From assembly GCA_017881505.1 (NCBI GenBank), contig JADGQW010000004.1:1-37214 (forward strand): a stretch of 37,214 nt of DNA. Direction: 5' to 3'. The notes beneath the pieces were generated by a model, which saw only the letters and a program-made list of their open reading frames with translations, was not told the DNA's origin and did no database searches. This document shows positions 1 to 8,811 of this stretch, piece by piece. Positions within the stretch are counted from its first letter, which is position 1, and each line of letters begins with the position of its first letter. The position numbers and the translations under genes were made by a program. Origin of the DNA: Gemmatimonadales bacterium (GTDB lineage: Bacteria; Gemmatimonadota; Gemmatimonadetes; Gemmatimonadales; JACORV01).

Positions 1-2
1 TC

Positions 3-1025
3 GCCCTCCAGCCGGTGACCGATGCGCAGGTCGTCGCCATCCGCGGCGGCATCGAGCAGAACAACCAGGACGCGGTGATCCTGGAGCGCGTCCCCCGGGT
101 CGCGATCTACTCGCCTCCCTTCGCCGCGCCCTGGGACGATGCGGTGACGATGGCGCTCCAGTACGCGGAGATCCCCTTCACGAAGATCTGGGACGCTGAC
201 GTGATGGGGGGGCGGCTGCACGACTTCGACTGGCTGCACCTGCACCACGAGGACTTCACCGGCCAGTACTCGAAGTTCTACCTCAACTACTCCGGCGCCA
301 CCTGGCTCGCCGAGATGGTGAACGCCAACCAGGCGATGGCGCGCCGCCTCGGGTTCCCCCACGTCCCGGCGCTCAAGAAGGCCGTGGCGCGGCACATCCG
401 CGACTACGTGGACCAGGGGGGGTTCCTCTTCGCGATGTGCCTGGCGACGGAGACGCTGGAGCTGGCCCTCGCCGCCCACGACGTGGACATCGCCGCCGCC
501 TTCGCCGACGGGTCGCCGATGGATGCCGACGCCTCCGCGCGGATGGACTGGTCCGCGGCGATGGCCTGCCGCGACGCGCAGCTCGAGACGGCGCCCGCCA
601 TCCCCGCCTTCTCCGACATCGACGGCCACCAGGTGGACTACCCCGGCCGCCGGCAGCCCCTCGGCGCCTTCGAGCTGTTCAACTTCAGCGCCAAGATCGA
701 CCCGGTGCCGGCGATGCTGGTCCAGTGCCACCGGCAGGTGATCCCCGACTTCTACGGCCTGACGACGAGCTTCACCCGTCGCACCCTGAAGCACAGCGTC
801 ACCATCCTCGCCGAGGAGCCGGGCGCGCCGTGGGTCAAGTACATCCACGGCGACGTGGGGCGCGGGACGTGGACCTACTTCGGCGGCCACGACCCCGAGG
901 ACCCGCAGCATCAGGTCGGCGACCCGCCCACCGACCTGTCCCTGCATCCGACCTCGCCGGGGTACCGGCTGATCCTCAACAACGTCCTCTTCCCCGCGGC
1001 GCGGAAGCGGGAGCTCAAGACGTGA
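3..1025 (+). CDS. Conserved hypothetical protein (LHLHHEDFTGQ motif; family often labelled 'asparagine synthetase B'), 5' end probably outside window
   Basis: ORF open to window start (GTG possible at 15); no convincing RBS visible; stop overlaps next GTG (GTGA). Confidence 0.6.
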   Translation, partial: ALQPVTDAQVVAIRGGIEQNNQDAVILERVPRVAIYSPPFAAPWDDAVTMALQYAEIPFTKIWDADVMGGRLHDFDWLHLHHEDFTGQYSKFYLNYSGATWLAEMVNANQAMARRLGFPHVPALKKAVARHIRDYVDQGGFLFAMCLATETLELALAAHDVDIAAAFADGSPMDADASARMDWSAAMACRDAQLETAPAIPAFSDIDGHQVDYPGRRQPLGAFELFNFSAKIDPVPAMLVQCHRQVIPDFYGLTTSFTRRTLKHSVTILAEEPGAPWVKYIHGDVGRGTWTYFGGHDPEDPQHQVGDPPTDLSLHPTSPGYRLILNNVLFPAARKRELKT

Positions 1026-3544
1026 GCGGCGCGCGGCTGGCCGACGGGGCCCGCGAGACCATCGCGCGCGCGGTCGCCGAGGCGGGGGGCCGTGAGGTGG
1101 CGTTCGTCGCGGACGTGGACGCCGACGGCACCGTGACGGCGGCGGAGGTCGTCGCGCGCGGCACCGCGGAGATGGTGCTGGCCCTCCCGGGGGCGGCGGG
1201 GCGCGGGCAGATGGCGCTCCACAACCATCCGAGCGGCGTGCTCGAGCCCTCGGGTGCGGACCTCGACGTGGCGGTGCGCCTCCACGACGCGGGCGTCGGC
1301 TTCGGCATCGTGAACAACGAGGCGACGGCGCTCTACGTCGTCGTCGAGGTCCCGAAGCCGCGCGAGACGGAGCCGATAGACCCCGTCGCCACCGCCAACC
1401 TGCTGCGGCCGACGGGGCGGGTGGCGCGCCTCCTCGGCACCCCGGAGGACCGGCCCTCGCAGCGCGACATGGCCGCCTACGTCGCCGACACCTACAACGA
1501 AGGGGGCGTCGCGCTCCTCGAGGCGGGGACGGGCGTCGGGAAGTCGTTCGCGTACCTGGTCCCGGCGATCCTCTGGGCGGTGAAGAACGGGGAGCGCACC
1601 GTCGTCTCCACCAACACCATCAACCTCCAGGAACAGCTCGTCGGCACCGATCTGCCGATCCTGGCGAAGGCCCTCGGCACCGCCGACCGGCCGGTGCGCT
1701 TCGCCCTCCTCAAGGGGTGGCGGAACTACCTCTGCCTCGCGCGGCTGCAGCAGGCGCAGGGCGGCGTCGGCACCCTCCTCGAGCCGGAGCGCCGCGACGA
1801 GCTGGAGGCCGTGGCCGCCTGGGCGAAGACCACCACCGACGGCAGCCTCTCCACCCTCGCGTTCGAGCCGAGCGACGAGGTGTGGGACGAGGTCGCCGCC
1901 GAGTCGGACCTCTGCACCCGCCTCCGCTGCCCGCATTTCAACGCCTGCTTCGTCTTCGCGGCGCGGCGGCGCGCCGCCGACGCCGACATCGTCGTGGTGA
2001 ACCACCACCTCCTGGCGAGCGACCTGGCCGTGCGGCAGGCGCAGGGGAACTGGGAGGACGCGGCCGTTCTCCCCCCGTACCGCCGGCTGGTGCTCGACGA
2101 GGGGCACCACCTCGAGGACACCGCCGCCGACCACCTCGGCAAGCAGGCCACCTCGCGGGGGGTGGAGCGGCTCCTGGGCCGACTCGAGCGCGGGAACCGC
2201 GGCGTGCTCCCGGCGCTCCGCGCGGCGCTCGCCGACGTGGACGACCTGGCGCGCGAGGACGCGCTGGCGATCATCCGCGAGCGGCTCCAGCCGGGTCTCG
2301 CCGAGGCGCGGCGCGCGGCCGAGCAGATCTTCCGCCTCCTCGAGGCGCACCTCGCCGGCCAGCCCGAGAACGTCCTCCGCCTCACCGACGCCTTCGCCGA
2401 CGGGCCCGTGTGGGCCGCCGGCCTGGGGGACGCCCTCACCAACCTCGGCTTCACCTTCGGCCGCGTGCGCGACGCGGTGGTGGCGCTCATCGAGCGGCTC
2501 ACCCGCGACACGCCGCCGGGTGACCGGCTCGCCCAGCTTCTCGCCGAGCTGCGGGGGATCGCCGGGCGCCTCGACGCCGCGCGCGACGCCGTCGCCACGG
2601 CGCTGAAGCCGCCGCCCAACGCGCCGCCGCTGGTGCGGTGGCTGGAGCGGCGGGGCGGGGCGCACATCGCGCTCGCCGCGATGCCCCTCGAGCTCGCCCC
2701 CCTCCTCAAGCAGATCCTCTTTGACCGGGTGGACACGGTGGTGGTGACGAGCGCCACGCTGGCCGTGGGGGGGGAGTTCGGCTTCCTCACCGGGCGCCTC
2801 GGCCTCGACCTGCCGCTGGTGCGGCCGGGGCCGCGGGAGGTGCTCCCCTCGCCCTTCAACTTCCGCGACCAGTGCCTCTTCCTCGTCCCCGACGATCTCC
2901 CCGAGCCGCGCGGCGACGCCGAGGGGCACGCGGGCGCCACGGTGGACGTGGTCTGCGACGTGGCGCGGGCCTCTGACGGAGGGCTCTTCGTCCTCTTCAC
3001 GAGCCACCGCGCCCTGCGCGCGACGGCGGCGGCCCTCCGCGCGCGAGCCGACGTGGCGGGGCGCTGGCCCCTCCTCGTCCAGGGGGAGCAGCCGCGCGAC
3101 CTCCTCCTCCGCCGCTTCCGGAGCGCCGGCTCGGCGATCCTCCTCGGCACCGACTCCTTCTGGGAGGGGGTGGACGTGCCGGGCACCGCGCTCCGCGCCC
3201 TCGTCATCGCGAAGCTGCCGTTCCGCGTGCCGAGCGAGCCGGTGACCGCCGCGCGGCTCGAGATGATCGAGGCGCAGGGGGGCGATCCCTTCAACGACTA
3301 CCTCGTTCCCCTCGCCGCCCTCAAGTTGAAGCAGGGGTTCGGGCGGCTCATCCGCTCGCGCACCGACGTCGGGGTCATCGTCCTCCTCGACCGCCGGGTG
3401 CTCACCAAGCGATACGGCGCGGCGCTGCTCACCGGGCTGCCGCCGGCCGAGCGGAGGGTGGGGCCGTGGGGCGTGCTGAGGGAAGCGATGGGGGAGTTCT
3501 TCGCGCTCCACGGCATCGGTGAGCCGGTCGGGGAGACGGACTGA
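1022..3544 (+). CDS. DinG/XPD-like ATP-dependent helicase with N-terminal JAB/RadC-like domain
   Basis: N-terminal HNHPSGVLEPSGADL (JAB H-x-H-x7-S-x2-D); Walker A EAGTGVGKS; DEGHH box; four Cys (NYLC, LCTRLRC, NAC) as in Fe-S DinG helicases; GTG start overlapping upstream stop. Confidence 0.85.
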   Translation: MSGARLADGARETIARAVAEAGGREVAFVADVDADGTVTAAEVVARGTAEMVLALPGAAGRGQMALHNHPSGVLEPSGADLDVAVRLHDAGVGFGIVNNEATALYVVVEVPKPRETEPIDPVATANLLRPTGRVARLLGTPEDRPSQRDMAAYVADTYNEGGVALLEAGTGVGKSFAYLVPAILWAVKNGERTVVSTNTINLQEQLVGTDLPILAKALGTADRPVRFALLKGWRNYLCLARLQQAQGGVGTLLEPERRDELEAVAAWAKTTTDGSLSTLAFEPSDEVWDEVAAESDLCTRLRCPHFNACFVFAARRRAADADIVVVNHHLLASDLAVRQAQGNWEDAAVLPPYRRLVLDEGHHLEDTAADHLGKQATSRGVERLLGRLERGNRGVLPALRAALADVDDLAREDALAIIRERLQPGLAEARRAAEQIFRLLEAHLAGQPENVLRLTDAFADGPVWAAGLGDALTNLGFTFGRVRDAVVALIERLTRDTPPGDRLAQLLAELRGIAGRLDAARDAVATALKPPPNAPPLVRWLERRGGAHIALAAMPLELAPLLKQILFDRVDTVVVTSATLAVGGEFGFLTGRLGLDLPLVRPGPREVLPSPFNFRDQCLFLVPDDLPEPRGDAEGHAGATVDVVCDVARASDGGLFVLFTSHRALRATAAALRARADVAGRWPLLVQGEQPRDLLLRRFRSAGSAILLGTDSFWEGVDVPGTALRALVIAKLPFRVPSEPVTAARLEMIEAQGGDPFNDYLVPLAALKLKQGFGRLIRSRTDVGVIVLLDRRVLTKRYGAALLTGLPPAERRVGPWGVLREAMGEFFALHGIGEPVGETD

Positions 3545-3545
3545 T

Positions 3546-3610
3546 GGGCGTGAGAGGGTGAGACGTGAGGGGTGAGACGTGAGGGGTGACGCGGTGAGCG
3601 CAGTGGCAAT
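3546..3610. repeat. Degenerate GTGAGGGGTGAGAC-type intergenic repeat
   Basis: Direct reading: GGGCGTGAGAGGGTGAGACGTGAGGGGTGAGACGTGAGGGGTGACGC; first 18 nt identical to 31074-31091. Confidence 0.7.
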
Positions 3611-3652
3611 CTGATGGCTGACGGCTGATGGCTGACGGCTGATGGCTGACGG
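3611..3652. repeat. Tandem repeat, three copies of CTGATGGCTGACGG
   Basis: Three perfect consecutive 14-bp copies. Confidence 0.9.
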
Positions 3653-3662
3653 CGGAGGCTGA

Positions 3663-4292
3663 GTGCGGATCCCAAGGCCCGGCAAGATCGTCTGCGTGGG
3701 GCGCAACTACGTCGAGCACGCCAAGGAGCTGGGGAACGACGTCCCCGAACGGCCGCTCCTCTTCCTCAAGCCGCCGTCCGCGCTCCTCGGCGACGGCGAG
3801 ACGATCGTGCTCCCGGCGGCATCCTCCCAGGTGGAGCACGAAGGGGAGATCGGGGTCGTGATCGGCCGCGCGCTGCGGAACGCCGACGAGCGGGCGGCGC
3901 GCGAGGCGGTCGGCGGCATCACCTGCGTGAACGACGTCACCGCGCGCGACCTCCAGAAGACCGACGGGCAGTGGACCCGCGCCAAGGGGTTCGACACCTT
4001 CTGCCCCGCGGGTCCGGTGGTCTGGACGCCGCCCCCCGACTTCGACCTCCGCCTCCTGCGGATCTTCTGCCGGGTCAACGGGACGGTGCGCCAGGCGGGC
4101 AAGGCCGCGGACATGGTGTTCAGCATCCCGGCGCTGTTGTCGTACATCTCGCAGGTGATGACGCTGGAGCCGGGGGACCTCGTCTCCACGGGCACGCCGG
4201 CGGGCGTGGGGCCCCTCGTGGCGGGCGACGTGGTCGAGATCGAGATCCCGGGCGTCGGCGTGCTGCGGAACCCCGTGGCGTCAGCGGTCTAG
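3663..4292 (+). CDS. Fumarylacetoacetate hydrolase family protein
   Basis: GKIVCVGRNYVEHAKELGN, FLKPPSALLG, EGEIGVVIGR, NDVTARDLQ, GDLVSTGTPAGVG typical of FAH family. Confidence 0.9.
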   Translation: MRIPRPGKIVCVGRNYVEHAKELGNDVPERPLLFLKPPSALLGDGETIVLPAASSQVEHEGEIGVVIGRALRNADERAAREAVGGITCVNDVTARDLQKTDGQWTRAKGFDTFCPAGPVVWTPPPDFDLRLLRIFCRVNGTVRQAGKAADMVFSIPALLSYISQVMTLEPGDLVSTGTPAGVGPLVAGDVVEIEIPGVGVLRNPVASAV

Positions 4293-4388
4293 TAGTAATA
4301 AGGAAAGGCGGCTTCCAGGGTAGATTCCGGACGGACAACGTCGTCCGGTGTCCATCGTCCAACAGTCGTGCGGGGAGGTACAGCCAGG

Positions 4389-5561
4389 GTGAAGCCGCGG
4401 ATCGCCGACCGGGTGGGGCAGCTGCCGGGATATCCCCTGGCCAGGATCCCGCAGCGGAAGCGGGAGCTGATCGCCAAGGGGATGGACCTGATCGACCTGG
4501 GCGCCGGCGATGACAACATCGCGCCGCCCGCCGTGGCGGTGCAGGCCCTCGAGGAGGCGCTCCGCGATCCCGCGATGAGCCGCTACGGGTTCCAGCTCGG
4601 CCTCCCGGCGTTCCGCCAGGCGGTGAGCCGCTACCACCGGCGCCGGTTCGGCCACGAGTTCGACCCGATGGCGGAGGTCCTCCCCCTCCTCGGCTCGAAG
4701 GAGGGGCTCGCGCACCTCGCGCTCGCCACCTGCAACCCCGGCGACGTGGCCATCGTGCCCGAGCCCGGCTACCAGTGCTACGTCGGCGGCGCGATCGGCG
4801 CCGGCGCCGACGTGCACTTCTACCCGCTCACCCCGCGCACCGACTTCCTCGTGGAGCTGGGGGAGCTGCCGAAGGACGTGCTGCGCCGCACCCGCCTCGC
4901 GTTCCTCAACTACCCGAACAATCCGACCGCCGCCGTCGCGCCGCGCGATTACCTGGAGCGCACGGTGGCGATCTGCCGCGAGTACGGCATCACGCTCGCC
5001 TACGACAACCCGTACGTGGAGATCACCTTCGACGGCTACCGGGCGCCGAGCATCTTCGAGATCGAGGGGGCACGCGAGGTGGCGCTCGAGTTCCACTCGG
5101 TGTCGAAGTCGTTCACGCTCACCGGGTGGCGCCTCGGCTGGGTCGTGGGAAGCGCCGAGCTCATCAAGGCGCTCACCACCGTGAAGTCGTACTACGACAC
5201 CGGCCCCTTCCTCGCCGTGCAGCACGCCGGCGCGGCCGTCCTCGACTGCGCCGAGTCCATCGTGGCGCCGGTGGTGGCGCGCTACCAGGCGCGGCGCGAC
5301 ACGGCGGTGGCGGCGCTGCGCACGGCGGGCTTCGACGTGCCGGTGCCGAAGGCCACGCTCTACCTGTGGATCCCGCTCCCCGAGGGGGTCTCCTCGGCGA
5401 AGTTCCAGACGACGGCGATGGAAGAGGAGGGGGTCGTGGTCCTCGGCGGCCACTCCTTCGGCGCCTCGGCCGACGGCTTCTTCCGGATCGCCCTCACCGC
5501 GCCGGAAGCGCGACTCGAGGAGGCCGCCACGCGGCTCGGGAAGGTGCTTGCGCGCTCCTGA
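4389..5561 (+). CDS. Pyridoxal-phosphate aminotransferase class I/II (LL-diaminopimelate aminotransferase-like)
   Basis: NYPNNPTAA, AYDNPY, SVSKSFTLTGWRLGW (PLP Lys); GGGGAGGT RBS upstream of GTG 4389. Confidence 0.85.
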   Translation: MKPRIADRVGQLPGYPLARIPQRKRELIAKGMDLIDLGAGDDNIAPPAVAVQALEEALRDPAMSRYGFQLGLPAFRQAVSRYHRRRFGHEFDPMAEVLPLLGSKEGLAHLALATCNPGDVAIVPEPGYQCYVGGAIGAGADVHFYPLTPRTDFLVELGELPKDVLRRTRLAFLNYPNNPTAAVAPRDYLERTVAICREYGITLAYDNPYVEITFDGYRAPSIFEIEGAREVALEFHSVSKSFTLTGWRLGWVVGSAELIKALTTVKSYYDTGPFLAVQHAGAAVLDCAESIVAPVVARYQARRDTAVAALRTAGFDVPVPKATLYLWIPLPEGVSSAKFQTTAMEEEGVVVLGGHSFGASADGFFRIALTAPEARLEEAATRLGKVLARS

Positions 5562-6420
5562 GGGGCGCTTCGTCTTCCCCCGGACGCCGTCCGGGTGGTC
5601 GCCGCGCTGGACCGTGGTCTCGGTGCTGGCGCACGCCGTCGTGCTCGCCATCTGGGTGACGTCGAACGCTCCCCGCGCGGTGCCGATGACGGGGCGGGCG
5701 CCGATCCTCCTCCTCAACGTGCCTGCCGAGGAGCATTACCGTCCCGTGCTTCCGGCGCTCCGCCCGGCGCCGCCTCCCCCGGTGGACCGCTACCGGCCGC
5801 TGGTGCTGGGGCGCGGCGTCTCCCCGCTGCTCGACACGCTGTCGCGCCTCCCCGCGGGCAAGCGCCGCGACAGCACGGGCACCGGCGCCGGGAACCTCGC
5901 CGGGGGCGGCGTCCCGGGAGGCACCGGGCGGCGCACCCTCGCCGACCTCGGCCCCGCGTACGGGAACGGGGAGCTGTGGGTGCCGCCGATGTACCTCGCC
6001 CCCGACGGCGGCCGCCCGATCCGGATGGACTCGGTCGTCGCCACGCGGATGCTCGCCCTCGCGGACTCCATCGAGCAGCATCCCTCCGAGGACCCGAACG
6101 CCAACCCGTACGTCTCCCGCGGCTGGACGTTCCGGCGGAACGGGAAGACCTACGGCTGGGACGCGGCGGGCCTCCACCTCGGGAACTTCACGATCCCCAA
6201 CGTCGTCCTGGCGTTCCTCTCCTTCCCGCAGGGGAACATCGACCAGGCGCGGGCCAACAACGCGCTGATGGCGATGCGCGCGGACATCATGCGCGCGGCG
6301 GCGCGGGCGCAGGCGGAATCGGACTTCCGGCAGGCGGTGCGGGAGATCCGCGCGCGGAAGCAGAAGGAGCGGGACCTCCAGCAGGCGCGGGACTCGGCTC
6401 GTGCGCGGCTGACGCCGTGA
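5548..6420 (+). CDS. Hypothetical protein with one N-terminal transmembrane segment
   Basis: Continuous ORF overlapping upstream stop and downstream start (GTGA); TTG start possible; hydrophobic segment TVVSVLAHAVVLAIWV. Confidence 0.6.
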   Translation: MRAPEGRFVFPRTPSGWSPRWTVVSVLAHAVVLAIWVTSNAPRAVPMTGRAPILLLNVPAEEHYRPVLPALRPAPPPPVDRYRPLVLGRGVSPLLDTLSRLPAGKRRDSTGTGAGNLAGGGVPGGTGRRTLADLGPAYGNGELWVPPMYLAPDGGRPIRMDSVVATRMLALADSIEQHPSEDPNANPYVSRGWTFRRNGKTYGWDAAGLHLGNFTIPNVVLAFLSFPQGNIDQARANNALMAMRADIMRAAARAQAESDFRQAVREIRARKQKERDLQQARDSARARLTP

Positions 6421-6851
6421 GCTCCGGGAAGGTCGTGGACACCGACGAGACGGTCCTCATCGTCACCGGGTCGGAGATCGACGCGGAGATGAACGACCGC
6501 CCGGTCGCCTACCTGCTGAAGGAGGAGATCGACCGCCGCGGCGCGGGGCGCGCCTTCCGCCGGGCCGTCGTCGTCTCCGACACCTGGTACGCGCAGAACC
6601 GCATCTTCCACCTCTGCCCGACGGTGGCGATCGGCGGCCCCGGCGTGAACCGCCTCGCCGCGGCGTTCGTCGCCGAGCTGCCGATGCTGGTGCAGCGGGG
6701 CGACCGGATGTTCATCCAGGGGGCGTGGGACGGGGAGTCGAAGCGGGCCAGCCTGTGGGGCGCCGATCGCGACGCGACGGCGGAGGCGGTGGAACGGTTC
6801 ATGGGGGACGGGCTGTGCGCGCAGTTCCTGGAACAGGTGTGGAAGAACTAG
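6417..6851 (+). CDS. Hypothetical protein (~144 aa)
   Basis: ORF beginning with overlapping GTGA, coding-like composition. Confidence 0.6.
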   Translation: MSSGKVVDTDETVLIVTGSEIDAEMNDRPVAYLLKEEIDRRGAGRAFRRAVVVSDTWYAQNRIFHLCPTVAIGGPGVNRLAAAFVAELPMLVQRGDRMFIQGAWDGESKRASLWGADRDATAEAVERFMGDGLCAQFLEQVWKN

Positions 6852-6885
6852 AAGCCAGGAGCCAGGAGCCAGACGCCCAGCGGAG

Positions 6886-8181
6886 CTAGCTCGACTGGAT
6901 CGCCGCCTCGAGTCGCGCCAACGCCGCGTCCTTTCCGATCAACACCAGCAGCTCATTCACCGCCTCGCTCACCGTCGCCCCCAGGAGGGCGACGCGCACC
7001 GGCTGCATCACCGCGCCGACCTTCATCCCCTTCGACTCGGCCAGCTGGCGGAGATGTGCGTCGAGGCCGGCGACGCTCCAGTCCGTCGTCCCGCGCAGCG
7101 AGTCCGCGACCAGGCGCAGCGCCGCCCGGTAGCCGTCCGGGTCCTTCGCAACGTAGGCCGCGGCCTTCTCGTCGGGCACGGCCGGGTCCAGCCCGGCGCG
7201 AACTCGCGAGCGGCTCACGACGTCCAGCGTGGTGCGGGCCCGCGGCAGGACCGCGGCGATCAGCTCGGCCGCGCGCTCGGGGGCGAGTCCCGGCAGCTCC
7301 GCGGCGAGCTGCGCGGCGAGGCGCGGCGCGCCGACGTGCCGCAGGTACTCGCCGTTCATCCACTCCAGCTTCTGCGTGTCGAAGACCGCCGACTTCTTCT
7401 GCACGCCCGCGAAGGTGAACGCCTCCACCAGCTCCGCCACGTCGAAGAAGAGCTCGCGGTCGCGGCCCGGGCTCCAGCCGAGGAGCGCGAGGAAGTTCAC
7501 CATCGCCTGCGGCAGGATCCCCTCGTGCTGGTAGTCGGCCACCGCCGTCGCGCCGTGGCGCTTGCTCAGCTTCTTGCCGTCGGCGCCGAGGATCATCGGC
7601 ACGTGGCCGAACACGGGCACCGGGACGCCGAAGGCGCGGTAGAGGAGGATCTGCTTCGGCGTGTTGGAGATGTGGTCGTCGCCGCGGAAGACGTGCGTGA
7701 TGCGCATCGCGATGTCGTCGGAGACCACCGCGAAGTTGTAGACGGGCGTGCGGTCGGCCCGCAGGATGATGAAGTCCTCGAGGTCCTTCCCGTGGAAGGT
7801 GATCGGCCCGTGGACCGCGTCCTCCCACGTCACTTCCTCGTGGTTCACCCTGAAGCGGATCGCGCCGTCGTCGAGGAACGCCTTCCCCTCGTCGAGGAGG
7901 CGCTGGGCGTCGGCCTGGTGCCGCGCGAGGCCCTCGGCCTGGAAGAGGGGGCCCTCGTCGTACGACAGGCCGAGCCAGCGCATCCCGTCGAGGATGACCT
8001 GCGTGAACTCGTCGGTGGAGCGCTGCTTGTCGGTGTCTTCGATGCGCAGGATGAACGCGGCGTCGGGCTCGCCGCCGAACCGGCGGGCGTGCTCGACGAA
8101 GAGCCAGTTGAAGAGCGCGGTGCGCGCGCCCCCGACGTGCAGGCTGCCGGTGGGGGAAGGGGCGAAACGGACGCGGATCAC
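6886..8181 (-). CDS. gltX: Glutamyl-tRNA synthetase
   Basis: RFAPSPTGSLHVGGARTALFNW (HIGH-like) and KKLSKRHGATAV (KMSKS-like). Confidence 0.96.
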   Translation of the reverse strand: MIRVRFAPSPTGSLHVGGARTALFNWLFVEHARRFGGEPDAAFILRIEDTDKQRSTDEFTQVILDGMRWLGLSYDEGPLFQAEGLARHQADAQRLLDEGKAFLDDGAIRFRVNHEEVTWEDAVHGPITFHGKDLEDFIILRADRTPVYNFAVVSDDIAMRITHVFRGDDHISNTPKQILLYRAFGVPVPVFGHVPMILGADGKKLSKRHGATAVADYQHEGILPQAMVNFLALLGWSPGRDRELFFDVAELVEAFTFAGVQKKSAVFDTQKLEWMNGEYLRHVGAPRLAAQLAAELPGLAPERAAELIAAVLPRARTTLDVVSRSRVRAGLDPAVPDEKAAAYVAKDPDGYRAALRLVADSLRGTTDWSVAGLDAHLRQLAESKGMKVGAVMQPVRVALLGATVSEAVNELLVLIGKDAALARLEAAIQSS

Positions 8182-8184
8182 AGC

Positions 8185-8274
8185 GGAGTGGGAGGGATTC
8201 GAACCCTCGATACAGGTATTAGCCCGTATGACGGTTTAGCAAACCGTTGCCTTCAGCCTCTCGGCCACCACTCC
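8185..8274 (-). tRNA. tRNA-Ser(GCT)
   Basis: Reverse complement GGAGTGGTGGCCGAGAGGCTGAAGGCAACGGTTTGCTAAACCG...GGTTCGAATCCCTCCCACTCC; long variable arm; anticodon loop TTTGCTAAA. Confidence 0.95.
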
Positions 8275-8336
8275 AGCAGCCAGTTGCCAGACGCCAAGAC
8301 GCCAAGGGGTCCAGCCGCCGCTGAGGGATAAACGTC

Positions 8337-8357
8337 GCCACCGCGGGGCGCGGTGGC
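8337..8357. other. Perfect 8-bp hairpin GCCACCGC-GGGGC-GCGGTGGC
   Basis: Read directly; lies between the divergent tRNA-Ser/gltX and hydrogenase operons. Confidence 0.5.
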
Positions 8358-8758
8358 AACCCTGCGCGGCGCGCTGCGGAGCGGCGCCTCCCTCCGGCCG
8401 CTCCACATCCCCGCGATCGCAACGACGACACAATCAGTCGTCATTCGATAATGCCGGCGCCAGCAGCGCGTTGGCGCGCCGTCGCCCGAGAACGCCGTGC
8501 GCGGTGGGCGGTGATGTCCCAATCGTCCGGCGCGCGATCGCGCTCGCGCACGAATCCAGCGGCACACGTGCGTGGAAGTTCGGAGCAGGTGCTCCGTAGG
8601 AATCCCGATGCCAGGCGCGTCGATGGTGCTCAACATCGCCCGAAAGACCTGCATCCGCGCGCCATCGCGTGTGCGTCGTGTGCGAATCCGCGCCTTCGCA
8701 CGGCGCGCGCGAGGGCGCCGTCGGAAGCGCGCATCGCTTAGGGACGCAAGCGGTTCCA

Positions 8759-8774
8759 CGGCATTCTTCTTGCC
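8759..8774 (+). promoter_or_regulatory. Candidate sigma-54 -24/-12 element (CGGCATT-CTTC-TTGCC)
   Basis: GG-N10-GC spacing with TTGC at -12, AT-rich spacer in a GC-rich context, ~38 bp upstream of ATG 8812. Confidence 0.4.
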
Positions 8775-8811
8775 TTCCTCGGGGCAGTCGCTTTCGCTGC
8801 GAGGGAGCTCC

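Noticed and set aside
3611-3652. CRISPR-like repeat
   Set aside because: 14-bp directly abutting copies without spacers; tandem repeat only.
911-3706. 931-aa minus-strand ORF opposite the DinG fusion
   Set aside because: Shadow ORF; DinG frame contains Walker A and helicase motifs.
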